Source: Candidatus Planktophila lacus
GTDB lineage: Bacteria; Actinomycetota; Actinomycetes; Nanopelagicales; Nanopelagicaceae
Assembly: GCF_002288385.1 (NCBI RefSeq)
Contig: NZ_CP016783.1
Coordinates: forward strand, 496,001-560,000
Length of the DNA stretch: 64,000 bases
Direction of reading: 5' to 3'
Under the pieces are notes generated by a model. That model ran no database searches, was not told where the DNA came from, and saw nothing but the letters and a program-made list of their open reading frames with translations. Numbering within the stretch: position 1 is the stretch's first letter; each line of letters starts with the position of its first letter. The position numbers were made by a program, and so were the translations under genes. This document shows, one piece after another, positions 1 through 9,044 of the stretch.

Positions 1-107
1 AGGCGCAACCGCTAATTACTATCTCATCGGACTTCGGACACGATGGCTTTTTGGTCGAATCTGAGTCAGTTGGCGCTGCAATCGCCAAAGCGCTGAGTAT
101 AATATAG
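1..107 (+). CDS. metX: Homoserine O-acetyltransferase, C-terminal end only (partial)
   Basis: Only the last 34 codons are inside the window, in the frame starting at base 3 and ending with TAG at 105-107. The tail contains SSDFGHDGFLVESESVG, which resembles the conserved C-terminal segment of MetX-type alpha/beta-hydrolase acyltransferases, where the GHDGFL histidine completes the catalytic triad. MetX acetylates homoserine with acetyl-CoA in methionine synthesis. The sigA -10 hexamer lies inside this gene's last codons. Identification rests on one motif, so another hydrolase of the same fold is possible. Confidence 0.7.
   Translation, partial: AQPLITISSDFGHDGFLVESESVGAAIAKALSII
98..103 (+). 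promoter_or_regulatory. -10 element for sigA
   Basis: A perfect TATAAT lies inside the last codons of the upstream metX-like gene. It would start transcription near base 110 and give a leader of about 60 nt before the sigA GTG. I saw no convincing -35 at 16-18 bp. Confidence 0.5.
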
Positions 108-123
108 ACATCGCTTCGAGCAG

Positions 124-143
124 TTCGAAACAAAAGTTTCGAA
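124..143 (+). promoter_or_regulatory. Inverted repeat in the sigA 5' leader
   Basis: TTCGAAAC and GTTTCGAA form a perfect 8-bp inverted repeat around AAAA. Further TTCGA copies flank it near 115 and 149. It could be an operator or an mRNA hairpin. It resembles an actinobacterial LexA box but is 2 bp longer between half sites, so I do not call it one. Confidence 0.45.
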
Positions 144-170
144 GATAGTTCGAAAAACCAAAGGATAATT

Positions 171-1838
171 GTGGCTGTATTTAGTGCGCTCAAAAACAAG
201 GCAAAGTCAGCAAAGGCGGCGAAAAAAGCTCCTGCCAAGAAAGCTGTTGCTAAGAAAGCACCTGCAAAAAAGGTAGCCGCCAAGAAGGCACCTGTTAAGA
301 AAGCACCTGCAAAAAAGGTAGCAGCGAAGCCTGTTAAGAAGGCCGTCGTTAAGCCAGTTAAGCCGGTAAAGGTTGCGCTGAAGAAGGACTTATCTGCAAA
401 AGAAGTTCAACAACTTGTAAATTTGAAGAACGACGTCGCTCGCCACAAAGAGATCGTCGAAACACTTGCTGCCAGCGGTATCGATAATTATCGCAAAGCG
501 GTTAAGAAAGAATTTTTGGCGCTCGCCCAAGAAGCGCGCCACCTTGATGAAGTAATTGCAACTGATTCTGAGAAAGCACGCAAAGCAGGACTCGGAACAT
601 CTGCGCGAATTCTCTCTAAAGCCCAACTCGCACTAATTGCGCCACCTCCAGCACCTGTTGCTCCAAAGAGCGAAGGTAAAGCCGGCAAGGCTGCGGTAGT
701 TCTAGATGATGAAGGTAACGAAATCGTCGTTGAAGAAATTGAACTTGAAGATGTCGAAACTCTTATCGCTGAAGTCGCTGAAATCATCGAAACAGAAGCA
801 GAAGATAAATCTAATCAGCCACGCGTTGTAAACCTGGCTGAAGAAGCATCTGGAAACGAAGAAAATGCCTTCACCCTTAAGGCCTCTGAAGAAGATGATG
901 CACCTGCGCAGACAGTTATGACTGCTGGTGCAACAGCTGACCCAGTAAAGGATTACCTAAAGCAGATCGGCCGCGTAGCACTCCTTAATGCTGAGCTCGA
1001 AGTAGAGCTAGCAACACGTATTGAAGCCGGGCTCTTTGCTGAAGAGAAAATTAAAGAAGATAAGAAGATGGAGAAGAAGTTCAAGCGCGAACTTGAATGG
1101 ATCGTTGAAGATGGCAAGCGCGCTAAGAACCACTTGCTAGAAGCAAACCTTCGTCTCGTTGTCTCTCTTGCAAAGCGTTACACCGGTCGCGGCATGTTGT
1201 TCCTTGATCTAATTCAAGAAGGAAACCTCGGTCTTATCCGTGCGGTTGAAAAGTTCGACTACACAAAGGGTTACAAGTTCTCTACCTATGCAACATGGTG
1301 GATCCGTCAGGCGATCACTCGCGCGATGGCAGACCAGGCTCGCACAATTCGTATTCCAGTTCACATGGTTGAAGTCATCAACAAGTTGGCTCGCGTTCAG
1401 CGCCAGATGTTGCAAGACCTCGGTCGCGAACCGACTCCAGAAGAGCTCGCTAAAGAACTTGATATGACACCTGAAAAGGTTGTTGAAGTTCAGAAGTATG
1501 GTCGCGAACCAATCTCACTTCACACACCACTTGGTGAAGAAGGAGATTCTGAGTTCGGAGATCTCATTGAAGACTCTGAAGCGGTTAAGCCTGAAGAATC
1601 TGTAACTTTCACAATCTTGCAAGAACAGTTGATGCAGGTCCTTGGCGGCCTCACCAACCGTGAAGCAGATGTAATCAAGGCTCGTTACGGACTTACAGAT
1701 GGTCAGCCAAAGACACTTGATGAGATCGGCAAGGTTCACGGGGTAACTCGCGAACGTATCCGTCAGATCGAATCTAAGACTATGTCGAAGTTGCGCCACC
1801 CATCACGTTCGCAATCACTTCGCGATTATCTAGATTAA
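171..1838 (+). CDS. sigA: Primary RNA polymerase sigma factor (RpoD/HrdB type)
   Basis: Encodes the housekeeping sigma-70 that directs RNA polymerase to most promoters. The 555-residue protein begins at GTG 171 behind the purine-rich AAAGGA. Residues of about 10-75 form a Lys/Ala/Pro-rich tail with repeated KKAPAKK units, as in long actinobacterial HrdB proteins, followed by an acidic stretch. Region 1.2 begins near residue 250 ([10 protein letters not shown]), region 2 carries [18 protein letters not shown] and the [10 protein letters not shown] segment, and region 4 ends in the helix-turn-helix [11 protein letters not shown]. Its neighbours CDGSH, DUF7455 and parE are a familiar actinobacterial order. 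The leader carries a TTCGA inverted repeat that may add control. Confidence 0.97.
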   Translation: MAVFSALKNKAKSAKAAKKAPAKKAVAKKAPAKKVAAKKAPVKKAPAKKVAAKPVKKAVVKPVKPVKVALKKDLSAKEVQQLVNLKNDVARHKEIVETLAASGIDNYRKAVKKEFLALAQEARHLDEVIATDSEKARKAGLGTSARILSKAQLALIAPPPAPVAPKSEGKAGKAAVVLDDEGNEIVVEEIELEDVETLIAEVAEIIETEAEDKSNQPRVVNLAEEASGNEENAFTLKASEEDDAPAQTVMTAGATADPVKDYLKQIGRVALLNAELEVELATRIEAGLFAEEKIKEDKKMEKKFKRELEWIVEDGKRAKNHLLEANLRLVVSLAKRYTGRGMLFLDLIQEGNLGLIRAVEKFDYTKGYKFSTYATWWIRQAITRAMADQARTIRIPVHMVEVINKLARVQRQMLQDLGREPTPEELAKELDMTPEKVVEVQKYGREPISLHTPLGEEGDSEFGDLIEDSEAVKPEESVTFTILQEQLMQVLGGLTNREADVIKARYGLTDGQPKTLDEIGKVHGVTRERIRQIESKTMSKLRHPSRSQSLRDYLD

Positions 1839-1868
1839 AACTAGATTAAAAAGAAATCGAGTTCTAAC

Positions 1869-2057
1869 GTGGTTAAGCCAAAGGTTTTCATAAACCCCAA
1901 AAGTGGTTCTATCCGCATAACCGGTGAAGTTGAAATGGTTGATGCTGATGGCAACGTTCTGGAGACTTTAGAAAATCCAAAGTTCTGCGGATGTGGCCAA
2001 TCAAAAGAAAAACCCTTCTGCGACGGTTCGCACAAGGGTCTTCTTAAAAAAGATTAA
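1869..2057 (+). CDS. CDGSH-type iron-sulfur protein
   Basis: A 62-residue protein with a single CDGSH domain near its C-terminus (FCGCGQSKEKPFCDGSHKG). The three cysteines and the histidine of this motif bind a 2Fe-2S cluster in mitoNEET-type proteins. The partner and physiological role are unknown; redox or Fe-S transfer roles are assumed from the family. It starts at GTG 1869, 30 bp after sigA, and probably shares its transcript. It ends exactly where the convergent DUF7455 gene ends, with no spacer. Confidence 0.85.
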   Translation: MVKPKVFINPKSGSIRITGEVEMVDADGNVLETLENPKFCGCGQSKEKPFCDGSHKGLLKKD

Positions 2058-2270
2058 TTAGTTCTTAGATTCAACCAAGCGTTCTGATTCGTCTTGGATT
2101 GCAACTGCCACAGCCTTTAGCTTTTCAGCGTATTCCTTGCCGTGGTGTGCACAGAACATTAGTTCGCCACCTGTTGCGAGGGTCGCTCGCACATATGCCT
2201 GAGCGCCGCAACGATCGCAACGATCAAGTGCATTAAGAGGTGTGGATTCGAGGATTACTTGCTCGGTCAT
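2058..2270 (-). CDS. DUF7455 small zinc-ribbon-like protein
   Basis: A 70-residue protein with CDRCGAQAY and a later CAHHGKEY. The two CxxC/CxxH-like pairs suggest one bound metal ion. It matches the small actinobacterial DUF7455 family, commonly found beside the principal sigma factor gene and a type II topoisomerase subunit gene, as here. No function is established. The start at 2270 has a GGAGAG ribosome-binding site upstream. Confidence 0.75.
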   Translation of the reverse strand: MTEQVILESTPLNALDRCDRCGAQAYVRATLATGGELMFCAHHGKEYAEKLKAVAVAIQDESERLVESKN

Positions 2271-2494
2271 CGCGCTCTCCGTTCATTTAGGTGGGAAGTG
2301 GTACTTCTTATGGAACATCAAACCATGTCTCTTTATTCCCCGCAGGAAATAAATGGAGGAATATTGTTACTTTTGCGTTGCAATTCACAGACTTTTCCGA
2401 TTTTTCGCCCGAAAGAAGGAAATTACCAATATTTGAGACTATTACGGCGCGTTAACGCAAGATCCTTGCAACTACGCCGATAACCTTTGCCTCC
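2271..2494. other. Intergenic region between DUF7455 and parE
   Basis: This 224-bp AT-rich gap holds the divergent promoters. A perfect palindrome GCGTTAACGC (2449-2458) and a -10-like TAACCT (2481-2486) lie just before the parE GTG. The ORF across 2259-2483 has no protein-like character and I do not call it. Confidence 0.4.
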
Positions 2495-4606
2495 GTGGCC
2501 GCCAAGAATTCTAAAGATGCTGGAGATCAACTCGATCTCACTGCTCTAGGCGACGCCGAAGATTCCTATACCGCCAAAGACCTGGCAGTCCTTGAAGGCC
2601 TTGATGCGGTTCGTAAGCGTCCGGGTATGTATATCGGTTCAACCGATTCACGCGGGCTCATGCACTGTCTCTGGGAAATTATCGATAACTCAGTAGATGA
2701 ATCACTTGCCGGTCATTGCAAGAAGATTGAAATTAATTTAGAGGCCGATGGATCTATCGAAGTACACGATGATGGACGCGGTATTCCAGTTGATAAAGAA
2801 CCAAAGACTGGATTAACTGGAGTTGAAGTTGTACTTACAAAGTTGCACGCAGGCGGAAAGTTCGGTGGCGGTTCTTATGCTGCATCAGGTGGTCTGCACG
2901 GTGTTGGTGCTTCAGTTGTAAACGCACTCGCCGAACGTCTTGATGCAGAAGTAGATCGCAACGGCAAAATTTACTGGATGTCATTTAAGCGCGGCGTTGC
3001 CGGCATCTTCGATGGCGAAGGTCCAAAGGCAGAGTTCACACCACAATCTGGACTTCGCACAATTGGAAAAGTTTCTGCAAAAGTTACAGGTACCCGTATT
3101 AAGTGGTGGGCAGATCGTCAGATCTTCTTAAAGGAAGCATCCCTTGATATCGAAGAAATTTACGCTCGCGCACGTCAGACCTCATTCTTAGTTCCAGGCT
3201 TAACGCTGATCGTCAATGACAATCGCACCAAAGCCGTAACAACTCAAACTTTCTACCACAAGGGCGGTATCTCCGAGTTCTGCGAATTCTTACAACCTGA
3301 TCAACCAGTCGGCGAAGTAATCCGCATCTACGGCACTGGCCATTACCAAGAGACTGTTCCAGTCCTTGACGATAAAGGCCACATGGTTTCAACTGAAGTA
3401 GAACGCGATATGGAAGTAGATATTGCGATGAAGTGGGGCGATGGCTTTGATGCGACCGTTCACTCATTCGTAAATATCATCTCAACCCCAAAGGGCGGAA
3501 CCCACGTTCAAGGTTTCGAGCGCGCGATCACCAAAGCATTTAACGAATCACTTCGCAGCACCGGCACTCTGAAGAAGAACGAAGCCGATGTAATCAAAGA
3601 TGACATCATGGAAGGCCTCACCGCTGTCATCACAGTGCGTATGTCTGAACCACAATTTGAAGGACAGACTAAGGAAGTTCTCGGCACAGCGGCTGCAACA
3701 CGTATCGTCTCGGCAGTAGTTGCCGACAAGATGAAGGAATTCTTCAACACAACTCGTCGTATCGATAAGGCCAATGGCCGTTTGATTCTCGAGAAAGTTG
3801 CTGCGGCATCGCGCACACGTATTTCTGCACGTACCCACAAAGACCTGCAACGCCGTAAGAACGCCCTCGAATCATCAGCGCTACCAACCAAGCTCTCTGA
3901 TTGCCGCTCTGAAGATGTAACTCGTACCGAACTTTTGATCGTAGAAGGTGACTCGGCACTTGGTACCACCAAGGCAGCGCGTAACTCTGAATTCCAAGCG
4001 ATCCTGCCAATTCGCGGCAAGATCCTTAATGTACAAAAGGCATCACTTTCTCAGATGCTCGATAACTCTGAATGCGCGTCAATCATTCAGGTAATCGGCG
4101 CTGGTTCCGGTAAATCATTCGAACTAGCCGATGCTCGCTACGGCCGAATCATCTTGATGTCAGATGCTGACGTTGACGGTGCACATATCCGCTGCTTGCT
4201 CTTAACTCTTCTCTATCGCTACATGAAGCCGATGATCGATGACGGTCGCGTCTTTGCAGCGATTCCACCGCTTCACCGCATCGAGTTAATGGGTAGCGGC
4301 GGCAAAAAGGGCGAATACATCTACACATACTCAGATGATGAGATGAAGAAGTTAACTGCCGAATTTAAAAAGGCTGGCAAGAAGTGGAAAGAACCAATCC
4401 AGCGCTATAAAGGTTTGGGTGAAATGGATGCTGATCAGCTCCGTGAAACCACTATGGACCCAGCGGCGCGCACCCTACGCCGCATAACAATTAAAGATGC
4501 CGCAGCAGCCGAGGCGATGTTTGAGCTTCTGATGGGTAACGATGTCGCCCCACGTAAAGAATTTATCTCAACGGCTGAAATCGATCGCGATCGGATCGAC
4601 GCTTAG
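2495..4606 (+). CDS. parE: DNA topoisomerase (ATP-hydrolysing) subunit B, ParE-like
   Basis: The ATPase and TOPRIM subunit of a type II topoisomerase, 703 residues. The GHKL ATPase motifs are visible (HDDGRGIPV; GGLHGVGASVVNALA). The TOPRIM part carries IVEGDSA, PIRGKILNV and DADVDGAH, the Mg-binding acidic residues. Its place beside the sigma factor and close to a ParC-like gene matches the second topoisomerase pair of actinobacteria, separate from gyrBA near dnaA, so I name it ParE and not GyrB. The start at GTG 2495 lies 8 nt after TAACCT. The partner at 7490-9019 is unusually short. Confidence 0.88.
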   Translation: MAAKNSKDAGDQLDLTALGDAEDSYTAKDLAVLEGLDAVRKRPGMYIGSTDSRGLMHCLWEIIDNSVDESLAGHCKKIEINLEADGSIEVHDDGRGIPVDKEPKTGLTGVEVVLTKLHAGGKFGGGSYAASGGLHGVGASVVNALAERLDAEVDRNGKIYWMSFKRGVAGIFDGEGPKAEFTPQSGLRTIGKVSAKVTGTRIKWWADRQIFLKEASLDIEEIYARARQTSFLVPGLTLIVNDNRTKAVTTQTFYHKGGISEFCEFLQPDQPVGEVIRIYGTGHYQETVPVLDDKGHMVSTEVERDMEVDIAMKWGDGFDATVHSFVNIISTPKGGTHVQGFERAITKAFNESLRSTGTLKKNEADVIKDDIMEGLTAVITVRMSEPQFEGQTKEVLGTAAATRIVSAVVADKMKEFFNTTRRIDKANGRLILEKVAAASRTRISARTHKDLQRRKNALESSALPTKLSDCRSEDVTRTELLIVEGDSALGTTKAARNSEFQAILPIRGKILNVQKASLSQMLDNSECASIIQVIGAGSGKSFELADARYGRIILMSDADVDGAHIRCLLLTLLYRYMKPMIDDGRVFAAIPPLHRIELMGSGGKKGEYIYTYSDDEMKKLTAEFKKAGKKWKEPIQRYKGLGEMDADQLRETTMDPAARTLRRITIKDAAAAEAMFELLMGNDVAPRKEFISTAEIDRDRIDA

Positions 4607-4609
4607 CCT

Positions 4610-4615
4610 TATCCT
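4610..4615 (+). promoter_or_regulatory. Leaderless -10 for the secreted protein gene
   Basis: TATCCT lies exactly 6 nt before the ATG at 4622 and begins just after the parE stop codon. Confidence 0.5.
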
Positions 4616-4621
4616 TTAACC

Positions 4622-5857
4622 ATGTTGGCCAGGATTGCAATTGCAGTTGCACTAGTAGTTACCCAGTTGGCATCTGTGCCCACCGCTAATGCCGTTGAAC
4701 CGCTTACCCCAATTCTGTCTTGCAGCACCAACCCTGGATTTGCCTGTATTGAAAAAATCAATGTCATTACAGTTGATGGCGAGAAGATTTCGGCAAGGCT
4801 TACAGAGACCAGAATTCCTGAGATTCGCACTTACGCACCATCAAGCGTTTTGAATGCGTCCTGGCAAACCTATGAAGTGCCAGGCATCAAACTTGTAGCC
4901 GGCAAAGGTGGAAAATTTCTAATTAGGCCATTCTATTTTCCAGTTGGAAACCTAGACTGTTTTTATAATCCTTGTGTATCAGGGGGTGAATACGTTGAGT
5001 TTGCTATAGCACCGATAACGTTTGATGGAGTTTCCAATCTAAAAGATCTCGGCTATACCTATGAAATATTCTTTAGAGTCCCTGATAACTTCTTAATGAC
5101 TGCAAGTTTGGGTCGGGGGATGCGGACGCTAGACATTTCCAAAGCTAGCGGTAACGATATGGCGCCAATTTCAGGCTTTAAAAACTATCGGATGAGAATC
5201 GAGCCCATGGCTTATTCTTCATTTGCGTTGAATGAAGCTTTAAACGGCAAATTAGTCGAAAGGGCTTCCGAGGAATCGGATAATGGAGCCATTTGGTTTA
5301 CGGGCTCTCGAGATTCAAATGTCACTTCTTTAGGAGAGTGCAAAAACCTGGAACTAATAAACGTTACGGGGAATGTCTTTTACTTGAATACTCCCAAGTG
5401 GAACCCAGTAACTAAAAGTATAGAAGTAGGAACAACTGCACCACATTTTAAATCTGACGGTTCACTCAATTCCGGTTATTTTCAAGCGAAAGTCACCACT
5501 GAAATGGGCAAATGTCTCTGGGGAGTTGATCTGACAAAAGCTGTGGAAGCCAATATCTCTCTGAATTATGAAAGTGGCGAGAAGGTCCAAGTTGAGACTT
5601 GGAGTGGGAAATTGGTCGGAAATGAATATGTACTTACGGCAAGTGGCTTTCACTTTTCTTCGCCAAAAATATCTTTCAAATTAATAGAGGGATCAAAACC
5701 TGCAGCAAGTCCTAGTGCAACTGCAACTTCTGAAGCTACATTGGCGCCCACGGGAGTGAAGGTAATCAAAGCCATTACCTGCGTAAAAGGGAAATTGATA
5801 AAGAAAGTTAGAGCGGTTTCGCCTAAGTGCCCAGTAGGTTACAAAAAGAAGATTTAA
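4622..5857 (+). CDS. Secreted protein of unknown function with basic C-terminal Cys-tail
   Basis: I do not recognise the family. The 411-residue protein opens with a typical signal peptide (residues 1-24, cleavage after ANA). The main body is polar, with two N-terminal cysteines (SCSTNPGFACIEK) and no membrane segment. Near the end a Ser/Pro/Ala/Thr-rich linker (PAASPSATATSEATLAP) leads to a compact tail containing CVKGKLIKKV and CPVGYKKKI. From general knowledge, similar CVKGK...CP.GYKKK tails recur on secreted proteins of related freshwater actinobacteria, perhaps as a surface-retention module; this needs checking. It sits between parE and an ABC-F gene, overlapping the latter by 4 bp. Codon use in the body looks less GC-biased than in its neighbours. 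Confidence 0.7.
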   Translation: MLARIAIAVALVVTQLASVPTANAVEPLTPILSCSTNPGFACIEKINVITVDGEKISARLTETRIPEIRTYAPSSVLNASWQTYEVPGIKLVAGKGGKFLIRPFYFPVGNLDCFYNPCVSGGEYVEFAIAPITFDGVSNLKDLGYTYEIFFRVPDNFLMTASLGRGMRTLDISKASGNDMAPISGFKNYRMRIEPMAYSSFALNEALNGKLVERASEESDNGAIWFTGSRDSNVTSLGECKNLELINVTGNVFYLNTPKWNPVTKSIEVGTTAPHFKSDGSLNSGYFQAKVTTEMGKCLWGVDLTKAVEANISLNYESGEKVQVETWSGKLVGNEYVLTASGFHFSSPKISFKLIEGSKPAASPSATATSEATLAPTGVKVIKAITCVKGKLIKKVRAVSPKCPVGYKKKI

Positions 5858-7452
5858 TCGATAGAAACTAGATCGAAGTATTCGTCTTTCCAAATATCTT
5901 CATCGCCATCAGGCAGCAAGATCACGCGCTCTGGCTTAAGGGCCTGAACAGCGCCTTCATCGTGAGAGACCATGATTACTGCGCCTTGATATTCACCAAG
6001 TGCGCCCAAGATCTCTTCACGAGATGCGGGATCTAAGTTGTTTGTTGGCTCATCTAACAAAAGAACGTTTGCGGCAGATACAACCAAAGTGGCGAGTGCT
6101 AAACGAGTTCTTTCTCCACCAGATAAGACCTTCACTGGTTTATGAACATCATCGCCAACGAACAAGAATGAACCAAGAACGTTACGCGCTTCTGGTTCGC
6201 GCAAGTCATCCTTGGAAGACATCATGTTTTCCAGAATTGTGCGATCAAAGTCGAGCATTTCATGTTCCTGGGCGTAGTAACCAAGTTTTAAGCCATGTCC
6301 ATGTTCAACTTTTCCAGTATCGGATTCAAGTTGATTGGCCAGGATCTTAAGAAGAGTAGTTTTTCCAGCACCGTTAAGTCCCAAGATAACAACGCGTGAG
6401 CCCTTATCGATAACGCAGGAAACGTCGGTGAAGATTTCGAGAGAGCCGTAGTTCTTGGAAAGTTCTTCGCCAGATAGGGGAGTCTTTCCGCAAGGCGCTG
6501 GGGTTGGAAAGCGAAGTTTGGCGACCTTATCTTTAACGCGAACGTCATCTAGTGAGGAACGAAGTTTCTCAGCGCGACGTAACATGCCTTGAGCGGCAGT
6601 TGCCTTAGAAGCCTTAGCGCGCATCTTCTCGCCCTGCTTCTGCAAGATCTCAGCTTTCTTTTCAGCGTTGGCGCGCTCTTTCTTACGGCGATGCTCATCT
6701 TGTTCGCGCTGCAGGAGGTATTGCTTCCAGCCCAAGTTATAAACATCGATCACGTTACGGTTGCCATCGATATAGAAGACCTTATTTACAACTTGTTCGA
6801 TCAAGTTAACATCGTGAGAGATGATGACAAGTCCGCCTGAATAAGTGCTGAGGTAGTTGCGAAGCCAAATGATTGAGTCAGCATCTAAGTGGTTCGTTGG
6901 CTCATCCAGAAGCAGAGTTTCTGCGCCAGAGAACAAGATACGGGCAAGTTCGATACGGCGGCGCTGACCACCAGAAAGTGTGTCTAGCTGATTGCCAAAG
7001 ACTGCTTCAGATACGCCAAGTGAAGTTGCGATTGCTTCTGCTTCAGATGTTGCGGCATAACCACCGGCGGCTTGGAACTCAGCATCGACGCGTGAGTAAC
7101 GCTCCATTGCTTTTTCGAGGGCTTCACCTTCAGTTGTTGCCATCTCTTCTTCAACTTGGGTCATACGCGCTGCGATCTGATCTAATCCGCGCGCCGATAA
7201 AATTCTTTCAATAACAGTGCCTTGATCTTCACCAGTGCGGGGATCTTGTGGCAGATAACCGATCTTGCCGGTGCGTTGTACTGCGCCACCTGCGGGGAGT
7301 GTTTCACCAGCAAGTACCTTGGCGAGCGTAGATTTTCCTGCGCCATTGCGACCAACGAATCCGATGCGATCTCCGTGGTTGATGCGAACATTTACTCCTG
7401 AGACCAGAAGTCGCGCACCTGCGCGTAGTTCAAGAGCACTTGTAGAGATCAT
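5854..7452 (-). CDS. ABC-F family ATP-binding protein
   Basis: A 532-residue soluble protein with two ABC ATPase domains in tandem and no membrane part. The first has Walker A GRNGAGKST and signature LSGGQRRR; the second has GLNGAGKTT and LSGGERTR. A charged linker (EQDEHRRKKERANAEKK) joins them. ABC-F proteins act on the ribosome as translation factors or give resistance to ribosome-targeting antibiotics; which applies here cannot be read from the sequence. The gene follows parC by 37 bp on the same strand and is probably co-transcribed. It overlaps the convergent secreted-protein gene by 4 bp with interlocked stop codons. Confidence 0.92.
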   Translation of the reverse strand: MISTSALELRAGARLLVSGVNVRINHGDRIGFVGRNGAGKSTLAKVLAGETLPAGGAVQRTGKIGYLPQDPRTGEDQGTVIERILSARGLDQIAARMTQVEEEMATTEGEALEKAMERYSRVDAEFQAAGGYAATSEAEAIATSLGVSEAVFGNQLDTLSGGQRRRIELARILFSGAETLLLDEPTNHLDADSIIWLRNYLSTYSGGLVIISHDVNLIEQVVNKVFYIDGNRNVIDVYNLGWKQYLLQREQDEHRRKKERANAEKKAEILQKQGEKMRAKASKATAAQGMLRRAEKLRSSLDDVRVKDKVAKLRFPTPAPCGKTPLSGEELSKNYGSLEIFTDVSCVIDKGSRVVILGLNGAGKTTLLKILANQLESDTGKVEHGHGLKLGYYAQEHEMLDFDRTILENMMSSKDDLREPEARNVLGSFLFVGDDVHKPVKVLSGGERTRLALATLVVSAANVLLLDEPTNNLDPASREEILGALGEYQGAVIMVSHDEGAVQALKPERVILLPDGDEDIWKDEYFDLVSID

Positions 7453-7489
7453 TTGACGAAGTCTCCCACAAGGGAGAAGTTAAACGAAA

Positions 7490-9019
7490 TTAAGCAGCGC
7501 CAATTCGTGTGCGACGCGGGGTAGCGAATGATTTTCCGACTGCAGTTAGCTCGGTTGCAACCTGCGCCTTGATATTTTCTTCAGATTTTAGAAGATCGCT
7601 AAGCGCGGCGATAGTTGTTTTGAGTTCTTTCTGTTCAGTCTCAAGTTCGAGTTTGCTCATCTTGGTCAAACGACGAAGTGGCATATCGAGGATATAAGTT
7701 GCTTGTTCATCATTTAACTTAAAGTCCTTGATCAACTTTTCCTTTGCAGCGGCTGCATCATCGCTACCGCGAATAATCTTGATTACCTTATCGATATCAA
7801 TGATCGCCTTAAGCAGACCATCGACCATTGATAGGCGGCCTTCTGCTTTGGCTTTGCGATATTCAGAGCGACGACGTACAACTTCGATGCGGTGATCGAT
7901 AAAGACTTGTAGTAATTCCTTAAGTCCAAGAGTTTGTGGGCGACCCTTAACCAAGGCAACAGCGTTAATGGCGAAGGCATCTTCCATCGGAGTTAACTTA
8001 TAGAGCTGTTCTAGAACTGCCTCTGGTTCAAAGCCGTTCTTTAGCTCGATAACTACGTTGGTTCCGGTCTGGCCATCAGTTAGATCGATGATGTCTGAAA
8101 TACCTTGAATCTTCTTCGCCTTAGCAAGATCTGCAATACGTTCAACAACTTTTTCAGGGCCGATGTTAAATGGAAGTTCCTTAATGGTGATACCCATCTT
8201 GCGAGAGGTAACTTTGCTGATTTCAACAGATGCGCGAACCTTAAATGAACCCTTACCGGTGGCATATGCCTCGCGTACGCCTTCGGCGCCAACGAGTTCT
8301 CCGCCAGTTGGAAAGTCTGGCCCAGGGATGTGCTTCATCAACTGATTAAGCGTCGCCTTAGGGTTATCAATTAAGAACTTAGTTGCAACGATAACTTCAC
8401 CTAGGTTATGTGGCGCCATATTTGTCGCCATACCAACTGCGATACCTGAACCGCCATTTACCAAAAGGTTTGGATACGCGGCAGGAAGAACAAGTGGCTC
8501 AAGCAATTGGCCGTCATAGTTTGGACCAAAATCAACGGTGTCTTCATCGGCTTCAGCAACCATCGCCATTGCAGCGTTGGCTAGACGAGCTTCGGTGTAA
8601 CGCATCGCTGCCGGGCCAGAGTCGAGTGAACCAAAGTTTCCGTGGCCATCGATTAGTGGAACCTGCATTGAAAAAGATTGCGCCATACGAACAAGTGCAT
8701 CGTAAATCGCTGAGTCACCGTGCGGGTGCAACTTACCCATTACTTCGCCAACAACACGTGCGCTCTTTACATGGCCGCGCTCTGGACGAAGACCCATATC
8801 GGCCATCTGGTGCAAGATGCGGCGGTGAACTGGCTTTAAACCATCGCGCGCATCAGGAAGTGCTCGTGAGTAAATAACTGAGTATGCATATTCAAGAAAT
8901 GATTCTGACATTTCAGATGAAACATCGATATCTACAATCTTGCCGGGATATTCACCGGGCTTTGGACCAACGACCTTCTTCGCCTTGGTCGATGCTGCGG
9001 CCTTCTTCTCTGTTGCCAT
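7490..9019 (-). CDS. parC: DNA topoisomerase subunit A, ParC-like, lacking the C-terminal domain
   Basis: The breakage-reunion subunit of the second type II topoisomerase, partner of ParE at 2495. The catalytic tyrosine is Tyr141 in AMRYTEARLA, and the quinolone-region segment HPHGDSAIYD keeps Ser103. At 509 residues it ends just after the coiled-coil gate region (RRLTKMSKLELETEQKEL), whereas the family is usually about 750-850 residues with a DNA-wrapping beta-pinwheel domain. The next gene starts 37 bp later, so there is no room for a frameshifted remainder. The start at ATG 9019 lies 6 nt after a weak -10 (CAGAAT). Loss of the wrapping domain should change how it handles DNA crossovers. 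Confidence 0.9.
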   Translation of the reverse strand: MATEKKAAASTKAKKVVGPKPGEYPGKIVDIDVSSEMSESFLEYAYSVIYSRALPDARDGLKPVHRRILHQMADMGLRPERGHVKSARVVGEVMGKLHPHGDSAIYDALVRMAQSFSMQVPLIDGHGNFGSLDSGPAAMRYTEARLANAAMAMVAEADEDTVDFGPNYDGQLLEPLVLPAAYPNLLVNGGSGIAVGMATNMAPHNLGEVIVATKFLIDNPKATLNQLMKHIPGPDFPTGGELVGAEGVREAYATGKGSFKVRASVEISKVTSRKMGITIKELPFNIGPEKVVERIADLAKAKKIQGISDIIDLTDGQTGTNVVIELKNGFEPEAVLEQLYKLTPMEDAFAINAVALVKGRPQTLGLKELLQVFIDHRIEVVRRRSEYRKAKAEGRLSMVDGLLKAIIDIDKVIKIIRGSDDAAAAKEKLIKDFKLNDEQATYILDMPLRRLTKMSKLELETEQKELKTTIAALSDLLKSEENIKAQVATELTAVGKSFATPRRTRIGAA

Positions 9020-9044
9020 GCGCGCATTCTGCCAAGATAACTAG

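Noticed and set aside
124-143. LexA box in front of sigA
   Set aside because: Half sites are CGAAAC/GTTTCG with total spacing 2 bp longer than the true LexA box at 49432, so I list it only as an inverted repeat.
200-395. Repeated AAGAAAGCACCTGC-type units at the start of sigA
   Set aside because: They encode the Lys/Ala/Pro tail known from HrdB-type sigma factors, not a mobile or CRISPR repeat.
2259-2483. ORF of 74 codons between DUF7455 and parE
   Set aside because: Overlaps the promoter region, has no ribosome-binding site and no recognisable protein pattern.
3508-4020. 170-codon minus-strand ORF inside parE
   Set aside because: It is antisense to conserved TOPRIM motifs, has Ser/Arg-rich shadow composition and no protein family look.
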